From: CAYLLT01 sp964384465
GTDB lineage: Bacteria; Planctomycetota; Phycisphaerae; UBA1845; PWPN01
Reading direction: 5' to 3'
Length of the DNA stretch: 64,000 bases
Assembly (NCBI GenBank): GCA_964384465.1
Contig: CAYLLT010000008.1
Coordinates: forward strand, 19,839-83,838
This document shows positions 7,944 to 16,394 of this stretch, in pieces. The stretch's first letter is position 1, and every line of letters starts with the position of its first letter. The notes under the pieces were generated by a model. It was not told the DNA's origin. It saw nothing but the letters and a program-made list of their open reading frames with translations, and did not search any database. A program made the position numbers and the translations under genes.

Positions 7944-9038
7944 ATGCCCGACACCGCACAAGACAAAACAGAAGCCCCGACGCCGCGACGGCGGACCGAA
8001 GCCCGCCGCCGGGGGCAGATCGGCCGCAGTTCCGATTTACCGGCTGCGGTGGTTTTGCTGGGAGCGCTGATCCTCCTGCACATGAGCGGGCGGCACATCC
8101 TCGGCCGGCTCATCGAGGTCACACGGTTCTGCCTCGGCGAAATGGGCGCGTCCGTGCATTCGGACAGCATGACCGCCGCGCTCGGCAAGGTGGTTGGTGA
8201 AATGGCCGTGATCCTGTTGCCGCTGATGGTCGTGGTGTTCGTCCTGGCCCTGACAACGTCTTTTGCTCAGGTCGGCGTCCTGTTCACGTTCACGCCGATG
8301 AAGCCATCGCTGGACAAGCTGAACCCCATCAACGGCCTGAAGCGCATGTTCAGCGGCCGCTCGTTCGTCCATCTGGTCATGGGCATCGCCAAGATGTCGC
8401 TGCTGGGTCTGGTCGCGTATGCAACCTTGCGTGGCCGCGTGAGCATGCTCGCCCGCACGTCGGGGCTGGATCCCGCTCCCATGGTGGCCGTCGCCGCGGA
8501 GTTGGTCTTCACGCTTGGCATCCGGCTCGCGATCGTGCTGCTCGTCCTGGCCGTCCTGGATTTTATCTATCAGCGCTGGCGGACCGAGCGCGATTTGCGC
8601 ATGACCAAGGAGGAGGTCAAGGAGGAGCTGAAGCGGATGGACGGCGACCCGCTGATCAAACGGCGGCGGCGGGAGGTGCAACTCCAACTGATGTTGCAGC
8701 GGATTCGTTCGGCGGTGCCCAAGGCGGACGTGGTAATCACAAATCCGACGGAGCTGGCCATCGCCATCGAATACGATGCCGACACGATGACCGCGCCGAA
8801 GGTGACGGCGAAGGGAGCGGATTTCGTCGCCCGCCGCATCCGCGAGCTGGCCGTCGAACACGGCATTCCCATCGTGGAACGAAAGCCGCTCGCGCAGGCG
8901 CTGTACAAGAGCGTCGAAGTGGGCCAGGAAGTCCCCGCGCAGTTCTACAAGGCCGTCGCGGAGATCCTGGCATACGTTTATGAACTCGCGGGCAAAGGCT
9001 ATCGGCGCGAAGCGACGCCCGCGATGTCGATGAACTAG
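7944..9038 (+). CDS. flhB: Flagellar export switch protein FlhB
   Basis: Membrane protein that controls substrate specificity of flagellar export. The N-terminus has the family start with KTEAPTPRRRTEARRRGQI, then four membrane helices and a charged cytoplasmic linker (TKEEVKEELKRMDGDPLIKRR). The cytoplasmic domain has VVITNPTELAIAIEYD. The self-cleavage site, normally NPTH, is NPTE here (Asn267-Pro268-Thr269-Glu270). Asn and Pro, which carry the cleavage chemistry, are kept. Length 364 is typical. It is followed by a repeat and flhA. Confidence 0.96.
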   Translation: MPDTAQDKTEAPTPRRRTEARRRGQIGRSSDLPAAVVLLGALILLHMSGRHILGRLIEVTRFCLGEMGASVHSDSMTAALGKVVGEMAVILLPLMVVVFVLALTTSFAQVGVLFTFTPMKPSLDKLNPINGLKRMFSGRSFVHLVMGIAKMSLLGLVAYATLRGRVSMLARTSGLDPAPMVAVAAELVFTLGIRLAIVLLVLAVLDFIYQRWRTERDLRMTKEEVKEELKRMDGDPLIKRRRREVQLQLMLQRIRSAVPKADVVITNPTELAIAIEYDADTMTAPKVTAKGADFVARRIRELAVEHGIPIVERKPLAQALYKSVEVGQEVPAQFYKAVAEILAYVYELAGKGYRREATPAMSMN

Positions 9039-9044
9039 AGGAGA

Positions 9045-9110
9045 TTGCGAATTGCGGATTGTGACAACCTCGTCTTTCAATCCGCAATTCGCAATCCGCA
9101 ATCCGCAATC
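9045..9110 (+). repeat. ATTGCGGATT-type repeat, inverted pair
   Basis: Arms TTGCGAATTGCGGATTG (9045-9061) and CAATCCGCAATTCGCAA (9078-9094) are exact inverted repeats. The right side continues with more CAATCCG units to 9110. It fills the flhB-flhA gap. Related tracts: 14018-14066, 29954-30045, 44819-44854 and 54498-54690. Confidence 0.75.
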
Positions 9111-9120
9111 AAGGTAGTCC

Positions 9121-11232
9121 ATGGCCACCGCAGCAGTTCTACAATCCGGTCCCGTCCGCTGGCTCGAAAAGAACCGCGGCATGTTGCTGCCGCTCGGCGC
9201 GACCGGGCTCATCTTCGTCCTGCTCGTGCCGCTGCCGACCAGTCTGCTGGACATCCTGCTGGCGGGCAACATTGCCCTATCGGCGGTCATCCTGCTGACG
9301 ATCATGTACGTCCATCATCCACTGGAGATGTCGTCATTTCCGTCGCTGCTGCTGTCCATGACTATGGTCCGGCTGGTGCTGAACACCGCGACAACCCGTC
9401 TCATCCTGACCAACGCCCAGTTCGGCACCGCCGCGGCGGGGCACGTCGTCGAGGCATTCGGCAACTTCGTCACCGCCGGCTCGCTCACCGTCGGCGTCAT
9501 CATTTTCATCATCCTCACCGTGATTCAGTTCGCCGTGATCACCAAGGGCGCGACCCGCATCGCCGAAGTGGCGGCCAGGTTCACCCTCGACGGCATGCCC
9601 GGAAAGCAGATGTCCATCGACGCCGATCTGAATGCCGGCCTGATCGATGAGGCCGAAGCCCGCCGCCGTCGGGCCGAGATCACCGCCGAAGCCGACTTCT
9701 ACGGGGCCATGGACGGTGCATCAAAGTTCGTCCGCGGCGATGCCGTGGCCGGACTGATCATCACCATCGTCAACATCATCGGCGGCATCTACGTCGGCAT
9801 GGTCGAGTTGGGCATGCCGATCATGGATTGCCTGCGCGTCTTCACCAAGCTGACCATCGGCGATGGTTTGACCGCCGCCATCCCCGCGTTTCTGGTGTCG
9901 GTCGGCGCCGGCATGCTGGTCACGCGGAGCAATGCCCGCTCCAATCTCGGAGAAGACCTGCTCTCGCAACTGACATCCAAACCGATCGCACTCGTCCTGG
10001 CCGCGGTATTCCTCGGGTTCCTGTCGTTCACCGGTCTCCCCACGATGCCGATGCTGCTGCTGGCCGGCGGATGCGGCGGACTGGCATACGCGCTGAACAA
10101 CCGCCGCACGGCCGTCGCCACCGCCGCCGCCACGCAGGCCAGGGCCGAAGCAAAGAAGCCCGAGAAGGTAGAGTCGCTCCTTGCCGTCGATCCGATGGAG
10201 CTTGAAGTCGGCTACGGTCTCATCCGCCTGGTGGACCGCAAGCAGAACGGCGACCTGCTCGACCGCATCACCAACATCCGCCGCCAGACCGCCACCGAGC
10301 TGGGCATCGTCGTCCCGCCGATCCGCGTTCGAGATCACCTCAAGTTGGAGCCGAACCAGTACGTCATCAAGTTGAAGGGCGTGGAAGTGGCCCGCGGCGA
10401 ATGTATGCCGGGCTATCTCCTCGCGATCGACAACGGCACGGTCAGCACGCCGATCCCCGGCATTGAAACGAAAGAGCCTGCCTTCGGCCTGCCCGCGCTC
10501 TGGATCACCGAACAGCAGAAACTGGACGCCGAGCACCGCAACTACACCGTGGTGCCCTGCTCCAGCGTGCTCGCCACGCACCTCACGGAGGTGATCAAAC
10601 GGCACGCCGACGAGTTGTTGACCCGCCAGCAGACGCACAAGCTGCTCGACGCTTTGAAAGAAAAGTCACCCAAGGCCGTCGATGACGTTGTGCCCGAAGT
10701 CATCAAAGTCGGCGAACTTCAGCGCGTCCTCCAGCAACTGCTTCGCGAGCGCGTCCCCATCCGCGACCTGGAAACGATCCTGGAGACGATGGGCGACTGG
10801 GCCCCCCGCACCAAAGATACGGACGTGCTCACCGAATACGCCCGCCACGCCCTGGCCCGCACGATCTGCCAGATGTACAAGGACGGGCAGAACGTGATCC
10901 GCGTGATCACGCTGGACCCGAAGGTCGAAGACCTGATCGGCGCGCATCTGGAGCGCAGCGATCGCGGCACCTTCCTGACGCTGCCGCCCGAAACGCAGAA
11001 TCGACTGGTCACGGCCGTGCGGACGCGGCTGGAACAGTCCATGCCGTCGGCGGCAGGACATCCGTTGGTTTTATTGTGCTCTCCGCAGGTGCGCATGTGG
11101 GCGCGGCGGCTCATCGAGCCTTCGCTGCCGCAGGTGGCGGTGCTCGGCTACAACGAGATGGTTCGAGGCATCGAAGTTCGTTCTTTAGGATTGGTGGTGC
11201 TCACGGATGGAGCTGAAAACGTATCAAGGTAA
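9121..11232 (+). CDS. flhA: Flagellar export apparatus protein FlhA
   Basis: Largest export gate subunit, linking the proton motive force to substrate entry. The first 330 residues are eight membrane helices with the FHIPEP signature (FVRGDAVAGLIITIVNIIGG) and MTMVRLVLNTATTRLIL. The soluble domain (about 360-703) has DPMELEVGYGLIRLVD and the chaperone-docking region ending near APRTKDTDVLTEYAR. The last 26 nt overlap flhF. Confidence 0.97.
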   Translation: MATAAVLQSGPVRWLEKNRGMLLPLGATGLIFVLLVPLPTSLLDILLAGNIALSAVILLTIMYVHHPLEMSSFPSLLLSMTMVRLVLNTATTRLILTNAQFGTAAAGHVVEAFGNFVTAGSLTVGVIIFIILTVIQFAVITKGATRIAEVAARFTLDGMPGKQMSIDADLNAGLIDEAEARRRRAEITAEADFYGAMDGASKFVRGDAVAGLIITIVNIIGGIYVGMVELGMPIMDCLRVFTKLTIGDGLTAAIPAFLVSVGAGMLVTRSNARSNLGEDLLSQLTSKPIALVLAAVFLGFLSFTGLPTMPMLLLAGGCGGLAYALNNRRTAVATAAATQARAEAKKPEKVESLLAVDPMELEVGYGLIRLVDRKQNGDLLDRITNIRRQTATELGIVVPPIRVRDHLKLEPNQYVIKLKGVEVARGECMPGYLLAIDNGTVSTPIPGIETKEPAFGLPALWITEQQKLDAEHRNYTVVPCSSVLATHLTEVIKRHADELLTRQQTHKLLDALKEKSPKAVDDVVPEVIKVGELQRVLQQLLRERVPIRDLETILETMGDWAPRTKDTDVLTEYARHALARTICQMYKDGQNVIRVITLDPKVEDLIGAHLERSDRGTFLTLPPETQNRLVTAVRTRLEQSMPSAAGHPLVLLCSPQVRMWARRLIEPSLPQVAVLGYNEMVRGIEVRSLGLVVLTDGAENVSR

Positions 11233-12571
11233 TTCGTTGGCCGAGGCGCTCGAGCGGGTCAAACGCGATCTCGGCCGCCAGGCGGTGATCCTCCACACCC
11301 GCACGATCAAGAAGGGCGGCGTGCTCGGGGTCGGCGGCAAGACGCTGGTCGAAATTACGGCCTCGCGCGACGTAAACGTCTTGCATCCGGCCGAGAGGCG
11401 GGCTATTATCGGACCCGATGCGGGCCGCCTCCGGTCAGGGGGCACCGGCGAGCACGGAAGTCGCCCCGCCCGTTCATCCGCGGATGGAGCCGCCATGCAG
11501 CAATCGCCCACTGTGGCCGCAGTTCCCCGTACCTCCGCAATTGCGCCTCGTCCTGCCGAAGATGTCGCCAATTTCGGTTCCGCGCTGCGCGGCGAAGTGG
11601 GTGAGATCCGCGCGATGGTGCGCGAGTTGCTAGCGCGGCCCAGTGTGCTGACGGAAACTATCCCGGACCTGCCCGACGAACTGCGTGAGTTCTACACGAC
11701 GCTGATTCAGAACGAAGTGGCCGATGAGATCGCCCGCGAAGTCATCGCCACCGCCAAAGACCGCGTCGCACAGTGGCGCACGGAATCAGCAAACTCCGGC
11801 GGCGGTAACTCGGCCACGCTTCAGCAACTGATCCCCGCCGTCCTCCAGGAAACCATCGAGCGCATGTTGCCTCCGGCCGAACCGGTCGAGGTGAACGCTC
11901 AGGCGGGTGCAAAATACGTCGCACTGGTCGGCCCTACCGGCGTGGGAAAAACGACGACGATCGCCAAGCTCGCCGCGCATTTCAAACTGCGTGAAGGCCG
12001 GCGCGTCGGCCTCATCACCATCGATACCTACCGCATCGCCGCCGTCGATCAGCTCCGCGCGTACGCGGACATACTCAACATCCCGCTGGAGATCGTGCTC
12101 ACGCCGGCGGACATGGCCGCGGCGGTGGGGCGGTTGAAGGCATTCGACCTGGTCCTCATCGATACTTCCGGCCGGAGTCAACGCGATACCAATCGCCTGG
12201 GCGAACTAAAGCAGTTCCTGGATTCCGCACGGAACGAAAACGCCGGCCAGCTTGAAACACACCTGGTCCTGTCCTGCACGTCTCATCCACAGCAAATGAT
12301 GCAGGTTGCCGAGAAGTTCGGCCAGTTGGGCGTGGACCGGATCGTTTTCACCAAGCTGGATGAATGCGTGGGCGTGGGCGTGATCCTGAACGTGACGCGC
12401 CGGCTGAATCTTCATTTGTCGTATCTCACGACGGGTCAGGACGTGCCCGACGACATCGAGGTGGGGCACCGTCGGCGCATCGCCCAGATGGTTCTGGCCC
12501 GCGGCGGTGACGGAGCCGTTGGCGGCGAAACCGATAGTGTGCGAGCGGCTTCAGTGGACCAGGTGGCATGA
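11207..12571 (+). CDS. flhF: Flagellar biosynthesis GTPase FlhF
   Basis: SRP-type GTPase that sets flagellum position and number. The N-terminal basic B domain begins MELKTYQGNSLAEALERVKRD with the RTIKKGG patch. A linker leads to the NG domain with Walker A GPTGVGKTTTIAKLA (about 242-256), G2 region LITIDTYRIAAVDQLR, G3 DTSGRSQRD and G4 TKLDE. Length 454. It starts inside the end of flhA and is followed by an flhG-like gene, the usual pair. Confidence 0.95.
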   Translation: MELKTYQGNSLAEALERVKRDLGRQAVILHTRTIKKGGVLGVGGKTLVEITASRDVNVLHPAERRAIIGPDAGRLRSGGTGEHGSRPARSSADGAAMQQSPTVAAVPRTSAIAPRPAEDVANFGSALRGEVGEIRAMVRELLARPSVLTETIPDLPDELREFYTTLIQNEVADEIAREVIATAKDRVAQWRTESANSGGGNSATLQQLIPAVLQETIERMLPPAEPVEVNAQAGAKYVALVGPTGVGKTTTIAKLAAHFKLREGRRVGLITIDTYRIAAVDQLRAYADILNIPLEIVLTPADMAAAVGRLKAFDLVLIDTSGRSQRDTNRLGELKQFLDSARNENAGQLETHLVLSCTSHPQQMMQVAEKFGQLGVDRIVFTKLDECVGVGVILNVTRRLNLHLSYLTTGQDVPDDIEVGHRRRIAQMVLARGGDGAVGGETDSVRAASVDQVA

Positions 12572-12573
12572 TG

Positions 12574-12647
12574 ATCCGAACCGCTCACGCAAGTGAGGGG
12601 TACACCGCAAGTGGAGTTTGGCCCACCACTTGCGTGGTGGGTTCGGA
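12574..12647 (+). repeat. Repeat family E (double hairpin) between flhF and flhG
   Basis: Outer arms TCCGAACC and GGTTCGGA enclose hairpins CTCAC-GCAA-GTGAG (12584-12597) and CCCACCAC-TTGC-GTGGTGGG (12622-12641). A copy with the same plan is at 34521-34576 before ftsW, and a degenerate one at 15239-15280. Confidence 0.75.
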
Positions 12648-12662
12648 ACGGGGAGACCAAGG

Positions 12663-13580
12663 ATGGTCGGTCTGGACAACAAAACGATTCCCATCGATCA
12701 GGCGTATCACCTGCGGAAACTGGTGGCGCACAGCGCTCCGCCGGCCGTCGCGCCGCGCAACAGCTCGCACGTGATCGCCGTCGCCAGCGGCAAAGGCGGC
12801 GTCGGCAAGACGCTCGTCGCCGCGAATCTCTCGATCGCGCTCGCCGCGCAAGGCCATCGCGTGATCCTCTTCGACATGGACATGGGCCTGGCCAACGCTG
12901 ATATCGTGCTCGGCGTCGAAGCGGGCGGCAGTTTAACGGACGTGCTGAGCGGCCGGCGTGAGCTGGACGAAATCGTCATACAGGGCCCCGGCCAGATCGC
13001 CTTCGTGCCGGGCGCCTCCGGTGTCGCCCAGGTTGCGAACCTCTCCGAGTTCGAGCGGCATCAGCTCATGGCCGCCATGCAGCGGTTGGAAAGCCGCTAC
13101 GACATCGTGGTGCTGGACTGCGGTGCGGGCATCTCGCGCAATGTCGTCGGTTTCGGGGCCGGTGCGGATACCATTCTGGTGATCGCCACACCCGAGCCGA
13201 CGGCCATCACCGACGCCTATGCCATGATCAAAGCTTTCGCCCAGGACCGCCGCGGCGTCAGCGGGCCCGGCGAGTCGCCCGTCTCCATCGGGGTACTCGT
13301 CAATCTGGCCGACAGCCGCCGCGAGGGCCAGGAGACCTACGAGCGGATAGCTGGCGTAGCGGCACGCTTCCTTCATCTGCCCATCACGGATTATGGGTAC
13401 ATCCTCCGCGACGAGCACGTACCCGCCGCCGTGCGCGGACGGTGCCCGGTGATTTTGCGGTATCCCCGCTGTTCGGCCAGTACCTGCATGATGAGCACCG
13501 CGTCCCGCCTCTCGCGAGAAATGGGCCAGCCCCAGCCCGGCCGAAGCCTTTTTTATCGGGTCATGAATATGTTTGTCTGA
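12663..13580 (+). CDS. flhG: MinD-like ATPase FlhG (YlxH/FleN family)
   Basis: ParA/MinD-family ATPase that works with FlhF to set flagellar number. The deviant Walker A motif SGKGGVGKT is at about residues 42-50, followed by FDMDMGLANADIVLG. Walker B is in YDIVVLDCGAGIS, and ATPEPTAITDAYAMIK is the signature of the FlhG group. The C-terminal region has a short Cys-containing tail and ends FYRVMNMFV. The ATG at 12663 follows GGGGA; the longer upstream frame runs through a palindromic repeat. Length 305. Confidence 0.92.
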   Translation: MVGLDNKTIPIDQAYHLRKLVAHSAPPAVAPRNSSHVIAVASGKGGVGKTLVAANLSIALAAQGHRVILFDMDMGLANADIVLGVEAGGSLTDVLSGRRELDEIVIQGPGQIAFVPGASGVAQVANLSEFERHQLMAAMQRLESRYDIVVLDCGAGISRNVVGFGAGADTILVIATPEPTAITDAYAMIKAFAQDRRGVSGPGESPVSIGVLVNLADSRREGQETYERIAGVAARFLHLPITDYGYILRDEHVPAAVRGRCPVILRYPRCSASTCMMSTASRLSREMGQPQPGRSLFYRVMNMFV

Positions 13581-13586
13581 GAATTG

Positions 13587-13638
13587 GTAGCGCCGGCCCC
13601 CTTGGCCGCCGCCGCCGGCCATGGGGGGCCGGCGCTAG
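13587..13638 (+). repeat. Repeat family A, full inverted copy
   Basis: GTAGCGCCGGCCCCCTTGGC and its partner GCCATGGGGGGCCGGCGCTA form a hairpin directly after flhG. It is a variant of the element at 2291-2343. Confidence 0.7.
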
Positions 13639-13724
13639 GAGACCTAATCGCTTCTTTATTAAACCCGCCCGCCGGCAATGCCGTTACAGACGGGTCGGAA
13701 GCGTTGACGCGAGGCCTTTCGCCG

Positions 13725-14015
13725 ATGATCAGGTTGTGCGGGGCGAGTCTGGGACTTTTTGCCTTTTCAGTGACCGTTATTCTAGGTTTGACGGCGGGGA
13801 ACCCGGTTGAAATCATTGTCCTCCGCGGGGTCCAGGCGATGCTGGTCTTCTGCGGCATCGGCCTGTGCGTGGGGTGGGTCGCTTCCCGGGTGCTCGATGA
13901 GCACGCACTTCGCAAGCATCGCGAGATGTTCCCGGGCGAGAACGATTCCGATCAGCCCGAGGAAGTCGTCCACGAAGCGGTTCCGGTCGCGCCAGGGAAT
14001 CCGATAGCGGATTAG
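13725..14015 (+). CDS. Small two-helix membrane protein between flhG and fliA
   Basis: A 96-residue protein with two membrane helices (about 5-22, LGLFAFSVTVILGLTAG, and about 27-46, LRGVQAMLVFCGIGLCVGWVAS) and an acidic cytoplasmic tail. The ATG at 13725 has GAGG about 10 nt before it; the frame is open to 13584 but runs through a family A repeat. The function is not recognised. Its position between flhG and the flagellar sigma factor suggests a role in the flagellar regulon. Confidence 0.55.
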   Translation: MIRLCGASLGLFAFSVTVILGLTAGNPVEIIVLRGVQAMLVFCGIGLCVGWVASRVLDEHALRKHREMFPGENDSDQPEEVVHEAVPVAPGNPIAD

Positions 14016-14017
14016 AG

Positions 14018-14066
14018 ATTGCAATCAAACAATTCAATCCGCAATCCGCAATCCGAAATCCGCAAT
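14018..14066 (+). repeat. ATTGCGGATT-type repeat before fliA
   Basis: A run of AATCCGC units with short self-complementary parts, just before the fliA ribosome-binding site. Confidence 0.65.
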
Positions 14067-14081
14067 GGTTTGGGAGGTTGC

Positions 14082-14855
14082 ATGGTTGAAGCCGGACGGG
14101 ACATCAGGGATGTATGGGCCGAGTTCAAAGTCGTGCGGACACAGCAGGCGCGAAATGAGCTGATGGAACATTACCTGCCGCTGGTCAAGTACACCGCCGA
14201 CCGCATCTCGGCCAAGCTGCCGAGCGAAGTCGATGTGGACGACCTGATCTCGGCCGGCGTGTTCGGCCTGATGGACGCCATCGAGGCGTTCGATCTGGAA
14301 CGCGGCGTCAAGTTCGAGACCTACTGCTCGCCCCGGATCCGCGGGGCCATCCTCGACGAGCTGCGCAACATGGACTGGGTGCCGCGGCTGGTTCGCAGCC
14401 GGGCCCACAAACTGGAAAATGCCACCAAGGTACTCCGCGCGGAACTCGGCCGCCTCCCCTCCGACGACGAGCTGGCCCACAAGCTGGCGGTCAGCCGGCC
14501 CGAGCTCGACCGGCTCATGCGCGACGCCACCGCCGTCTCGCTGGTCTCACTCTCCCGCAAATTTTACGACAGCGATTCCAACCGCGAGCTTCAGGAAATC
14601 GACATGCTCGAGGATCGCAAGAGCACCGATCCGGTCCAGGTGAGCCAGAAGAAAGATCTGCGCGAGCTGGTGATGTCCACTTTATCGCGGATCGAGCGGT
14701 TGATCGTCGTGTTGTACTACTATGAAGAAATGACCATGAAGGAAATCGGCGCCACGCTGGATCTGTCCGAGAGCCGCGTCAGCCAGATGCATTCGAGCAT
14801 CCTGAACCGCCTGAAAAACCAGCTCAGCCGCCGCGGCCAACTCCAGCACGAGTAG
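14082..14855 (+). CDS. fliA: Flagellar RNA polymerase sigma factor (FliA/WhiG family)
   Basis: Sigma-28-type factor for late flagellar genes. It has sigma region 2 (ARNELMEHYLPLVKYTADRI, VDVDDLISAGVFGLMDAIEAFD, FETYCSPRIRGAILDELRN), region 3 (LPSDDELAHKLAVSRPELDRL) and region 4 (MSTLSRIERLIVVLYYYEEM and LDLSESRVSQMHSSILNRLK). The ATG at 14082 follows GGGAGG; an in-frame extension upstream is only translated repeat. Length 257 is typical. No FlgM-like anti-sigma gene is visible. Confidence 0.93.
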   Translation: MVEAGRDIRDVWAEFKVVRTQQARNELMEHYLPLVKYTADRISAKLPSEVDVDDLISAGVFGLMDAIEAFDLERGVKFETYCSPRIRGAILDELRNMDWVPRLVRSRAHKLENATKVLRAELGRLPSDDELAHKLAVSRPELDRLMRDATAVSLVSLSRKFYDSDSNRELQEIDMLEDRKSTDPVQVSQKKDLRELVMSTLSRIERLIVVLYYYEEMTMKEIGATLDLSESRVSQMHSSILNRLKNQLSRRGQLQHE

Positions 14856-14870
14856 TGGAGCAACCGGGCC

Positions 14871-15182
14871 ATGTCCGCCATCCCGCCCAATCTCGTCGGA
14901 CCGATCCTTCAAACGCCTTTCGCACAGGGCCAGGCGTCCGCGGTTCGTGACGGCGAAGAGGTCCAGAAGGCCAGCGCCGACCGCCGCCAGACCGCCGCCA
15001 TCACCGAAACCGACAGCACCGTCGAGACGACCGACAACGACACACAGGTCCACACCGACGCCGAGGGCAGCGGCAGCCGGGGCCGCGCGTTCTCTCCGCA
15101 GGACGAATCATCCGACGACCTCGACGGTCAATCCGATGACCCCACCGACCCAGAAGGCCAACATATCGATGTCGAGGCGTGA
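14871..15182 (+). CDS. Small acidic disordered protein downstream of fliA
   Basis: A 103-residue hydrophilic protein with an N-terminal MSAIPPNLVGPILQTPFAQG segment and an Asp/Glu/Thr-rich low-complexity remainder (STVETTDNDTQVHTDAEG). There is no membrane segment and no recognised domain. It starts 15 nt after fliA and is probably co-transcribed. The N-terminal segment could be a short linear motif such as an export signal or partner-binding site, but this is inference. It does not resemble FlgM. Confidence 0.5.
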   Translation: MSAIPPNLVGPILQTPFAQGQASAVRDGEEVQKASADRRQTAAITETDSTVETTDNDTQVHTDAEGSGSRGRAFSPQDESSDDLDGQSDDPTDPEGQHIDVEA

Positions 15183-15238
15183 CGCGTTGCCGCCTCCGCA
15201 CTCTTCAATTATCAAAGATCGACCCATTCGAGAACACG

Positions 15239-15280
15239 GCGGGTGGCCCCGCACGCCAGTGGGGGTGGCCGGGCCACCCG
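15239..15280 (+). repeat. Degenerate family E palindrome
   Basis: GGGTGGCC and GGCCACCC arms flank CCCCGCACGCCAGTGGGGG. It matches the CCCCGCAC-GCCA-GTGCGGGG hairpin before ftsW (34527-34546). It lies in the gap between the fliA operon and the next gene. Confidence 0.55.
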
Positions 15281-15361
15281 AGCGCGTCGTGTTTCTGACG
15301 GCGCGAATGGTTATAATCAGGTCAGTGGCCGATGGGATTAGGCGATGGGTCATTATTGCCA

Positions 15362-15679
15362 ATGACGCCGGAACTGCGGGCGCGCTGGGAGCGGGCCAAG
15401 CAGGAGACGGAGGCCGAGTTGCCTGAGCTGCTCGAGCTGGGCCGGAGGATGCGTGAGGCCGGCAGCGAGGATACACTGTCCGGACATTTGCGCCGCGCGA
15501 TTCATCGCAGTCCGCGCGAGTTGGCGGACATCGCGGCGGCAGTTGGCATCAGCGCGGTCCAGCTCAACGAGTTCCTGAGCGGCGAACGCACCTTGCGGTC
15601 CGACGTGCTCGACCGGCTGGCATGCGCGGTCGACTTCGCACGGACTCTTTCACAACCCTCAGCAACCGATAAGCCATAG
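15362..15679 (+). CDS. Small HTH (XRE/Cro-like) DNA-binding protein
   Basis: A 105-residue protein with an N-terminal helical segment (about 1-40) and a C-terminal helix-turn-helix of the lambda-repressor type: RELADIAAAVGISAVQLNEF followed by LSGERTLRSDVLDRLA. This is the pattern of plasmid-maintenance and antitoxin-type regulators. The ATG at 15362 is preferred; the frame is open to another ATG at 15332. The target is unknown. Confidence 0.65.
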   Translation: MTPELRARWERAKQETEAELPELLELGRRMREAGSEDTLSGHLRRAIHRSPRELADIAAAVGISAVQLNEFLSGERTLRSDVLDRLACAVDFARTLSQPSATDKP

Positions 15680-15719
15680 ATGGACTTTCCTGAATTACTT
15701 CCCGAGGAACAGTCAGGGA

Positions 15720-16385
15720 ATGAAATCAACTCAGCAGGACATCGCGGAACGGTTCACGGAGCGCGCGCAGGCGGAACGCTATCGCGATCGATTCAAGCGC
15801 GGACGAAGACGGCAGACGCATGAACGTGAAGCCAACGCGCTGCGCGAACTGCTGGGCACCCTGGGGAGGAAAAAGGTCATCCTCGATGTCGGCAGCGGTG
15901 CGGGACGGTTCGCATCGGTGTTCGCTCCGTTCGCCTCACGTCTGATTCAGACGGACTTTTCGATCCACATGCTGGAGGTGAGCCGGGAAGACGGCGCCGG
16001 ACAGGGCGCGGATACGAGCTACGTGCAGTCGGATGCGCGGAGTCTTCCCCTGGCTTCGGGTTCCGTCGATGTGATTTTTTGCCATCGTCTGTTAAATCAT
16101 CTGCCCCCGGAAGATCGGGGCCGGGTGTTCGCCCATTTCGCGCGGGTGGCGAGAGAATGTGTCATCATCTCATGTCTGATGCCACCGGCGCCGCTGCGGT
16201 TTATCCGGCGGTTCTCGGATCGGCTGAGAGGCCGTGTTTCCAAGGACGGACACGTGGATGCGCAGGATGTCCTCCGCGATGCGGAAACCGCGGGTTTGAG
16301 TCTTGTGGGCCGCACGCCGATTCGATTGTTCCCCGTCTCAGGGGCGTTTTACACATTGGCGAAAAGCGCGAAAGTCCGCGAGTAA
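15720..16385 (+). CDS. Class I SAM-dependent methyltransferase
   Basis: A 221-residue protein with a Rossmann methyltransferase fold: motif I VILDVGSGAGRF (about 52-63), motif II acidic residue in IQTDFS, a DARSLPL loop and a post-motif segment with CHRLLNHLP, matching the Methyltransf_11 (UbiE/small-molecule) group. The N-terminal basic helix is variable. The last 40 residues carry no obvious substrate motif. It starts 40 nt after the HTH gene. The substrate cannot be judged from sequence. Confidence 0.75.
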   Translation: MKSTQQDIAERFTERAQAERYRDRFKRGRRRQTHEREANALRELLGTLGRKKVILDVGSGAGRFASVFAPFASRLIQTDFSIHMLEVSREDGAGQGADTSYVQSDARSLPLASGSVDVIFCHRLLNHLPPEDRGRVFAHFARVARECVIISCLMPPAPLRFIRRFSDRLRGRVSKDGHVDAQDVLRDAETAGLSLVGRTPIRLFPVSGAFYTLAKSAKVRE

Positions 16386-16394
16386 GCTTGCATC

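Noticed and set aside
9045..9110. CRISPR array
   Set aside because: The ATTGCGGATT tracts have no regular unique spacers, and no cas genes are present.
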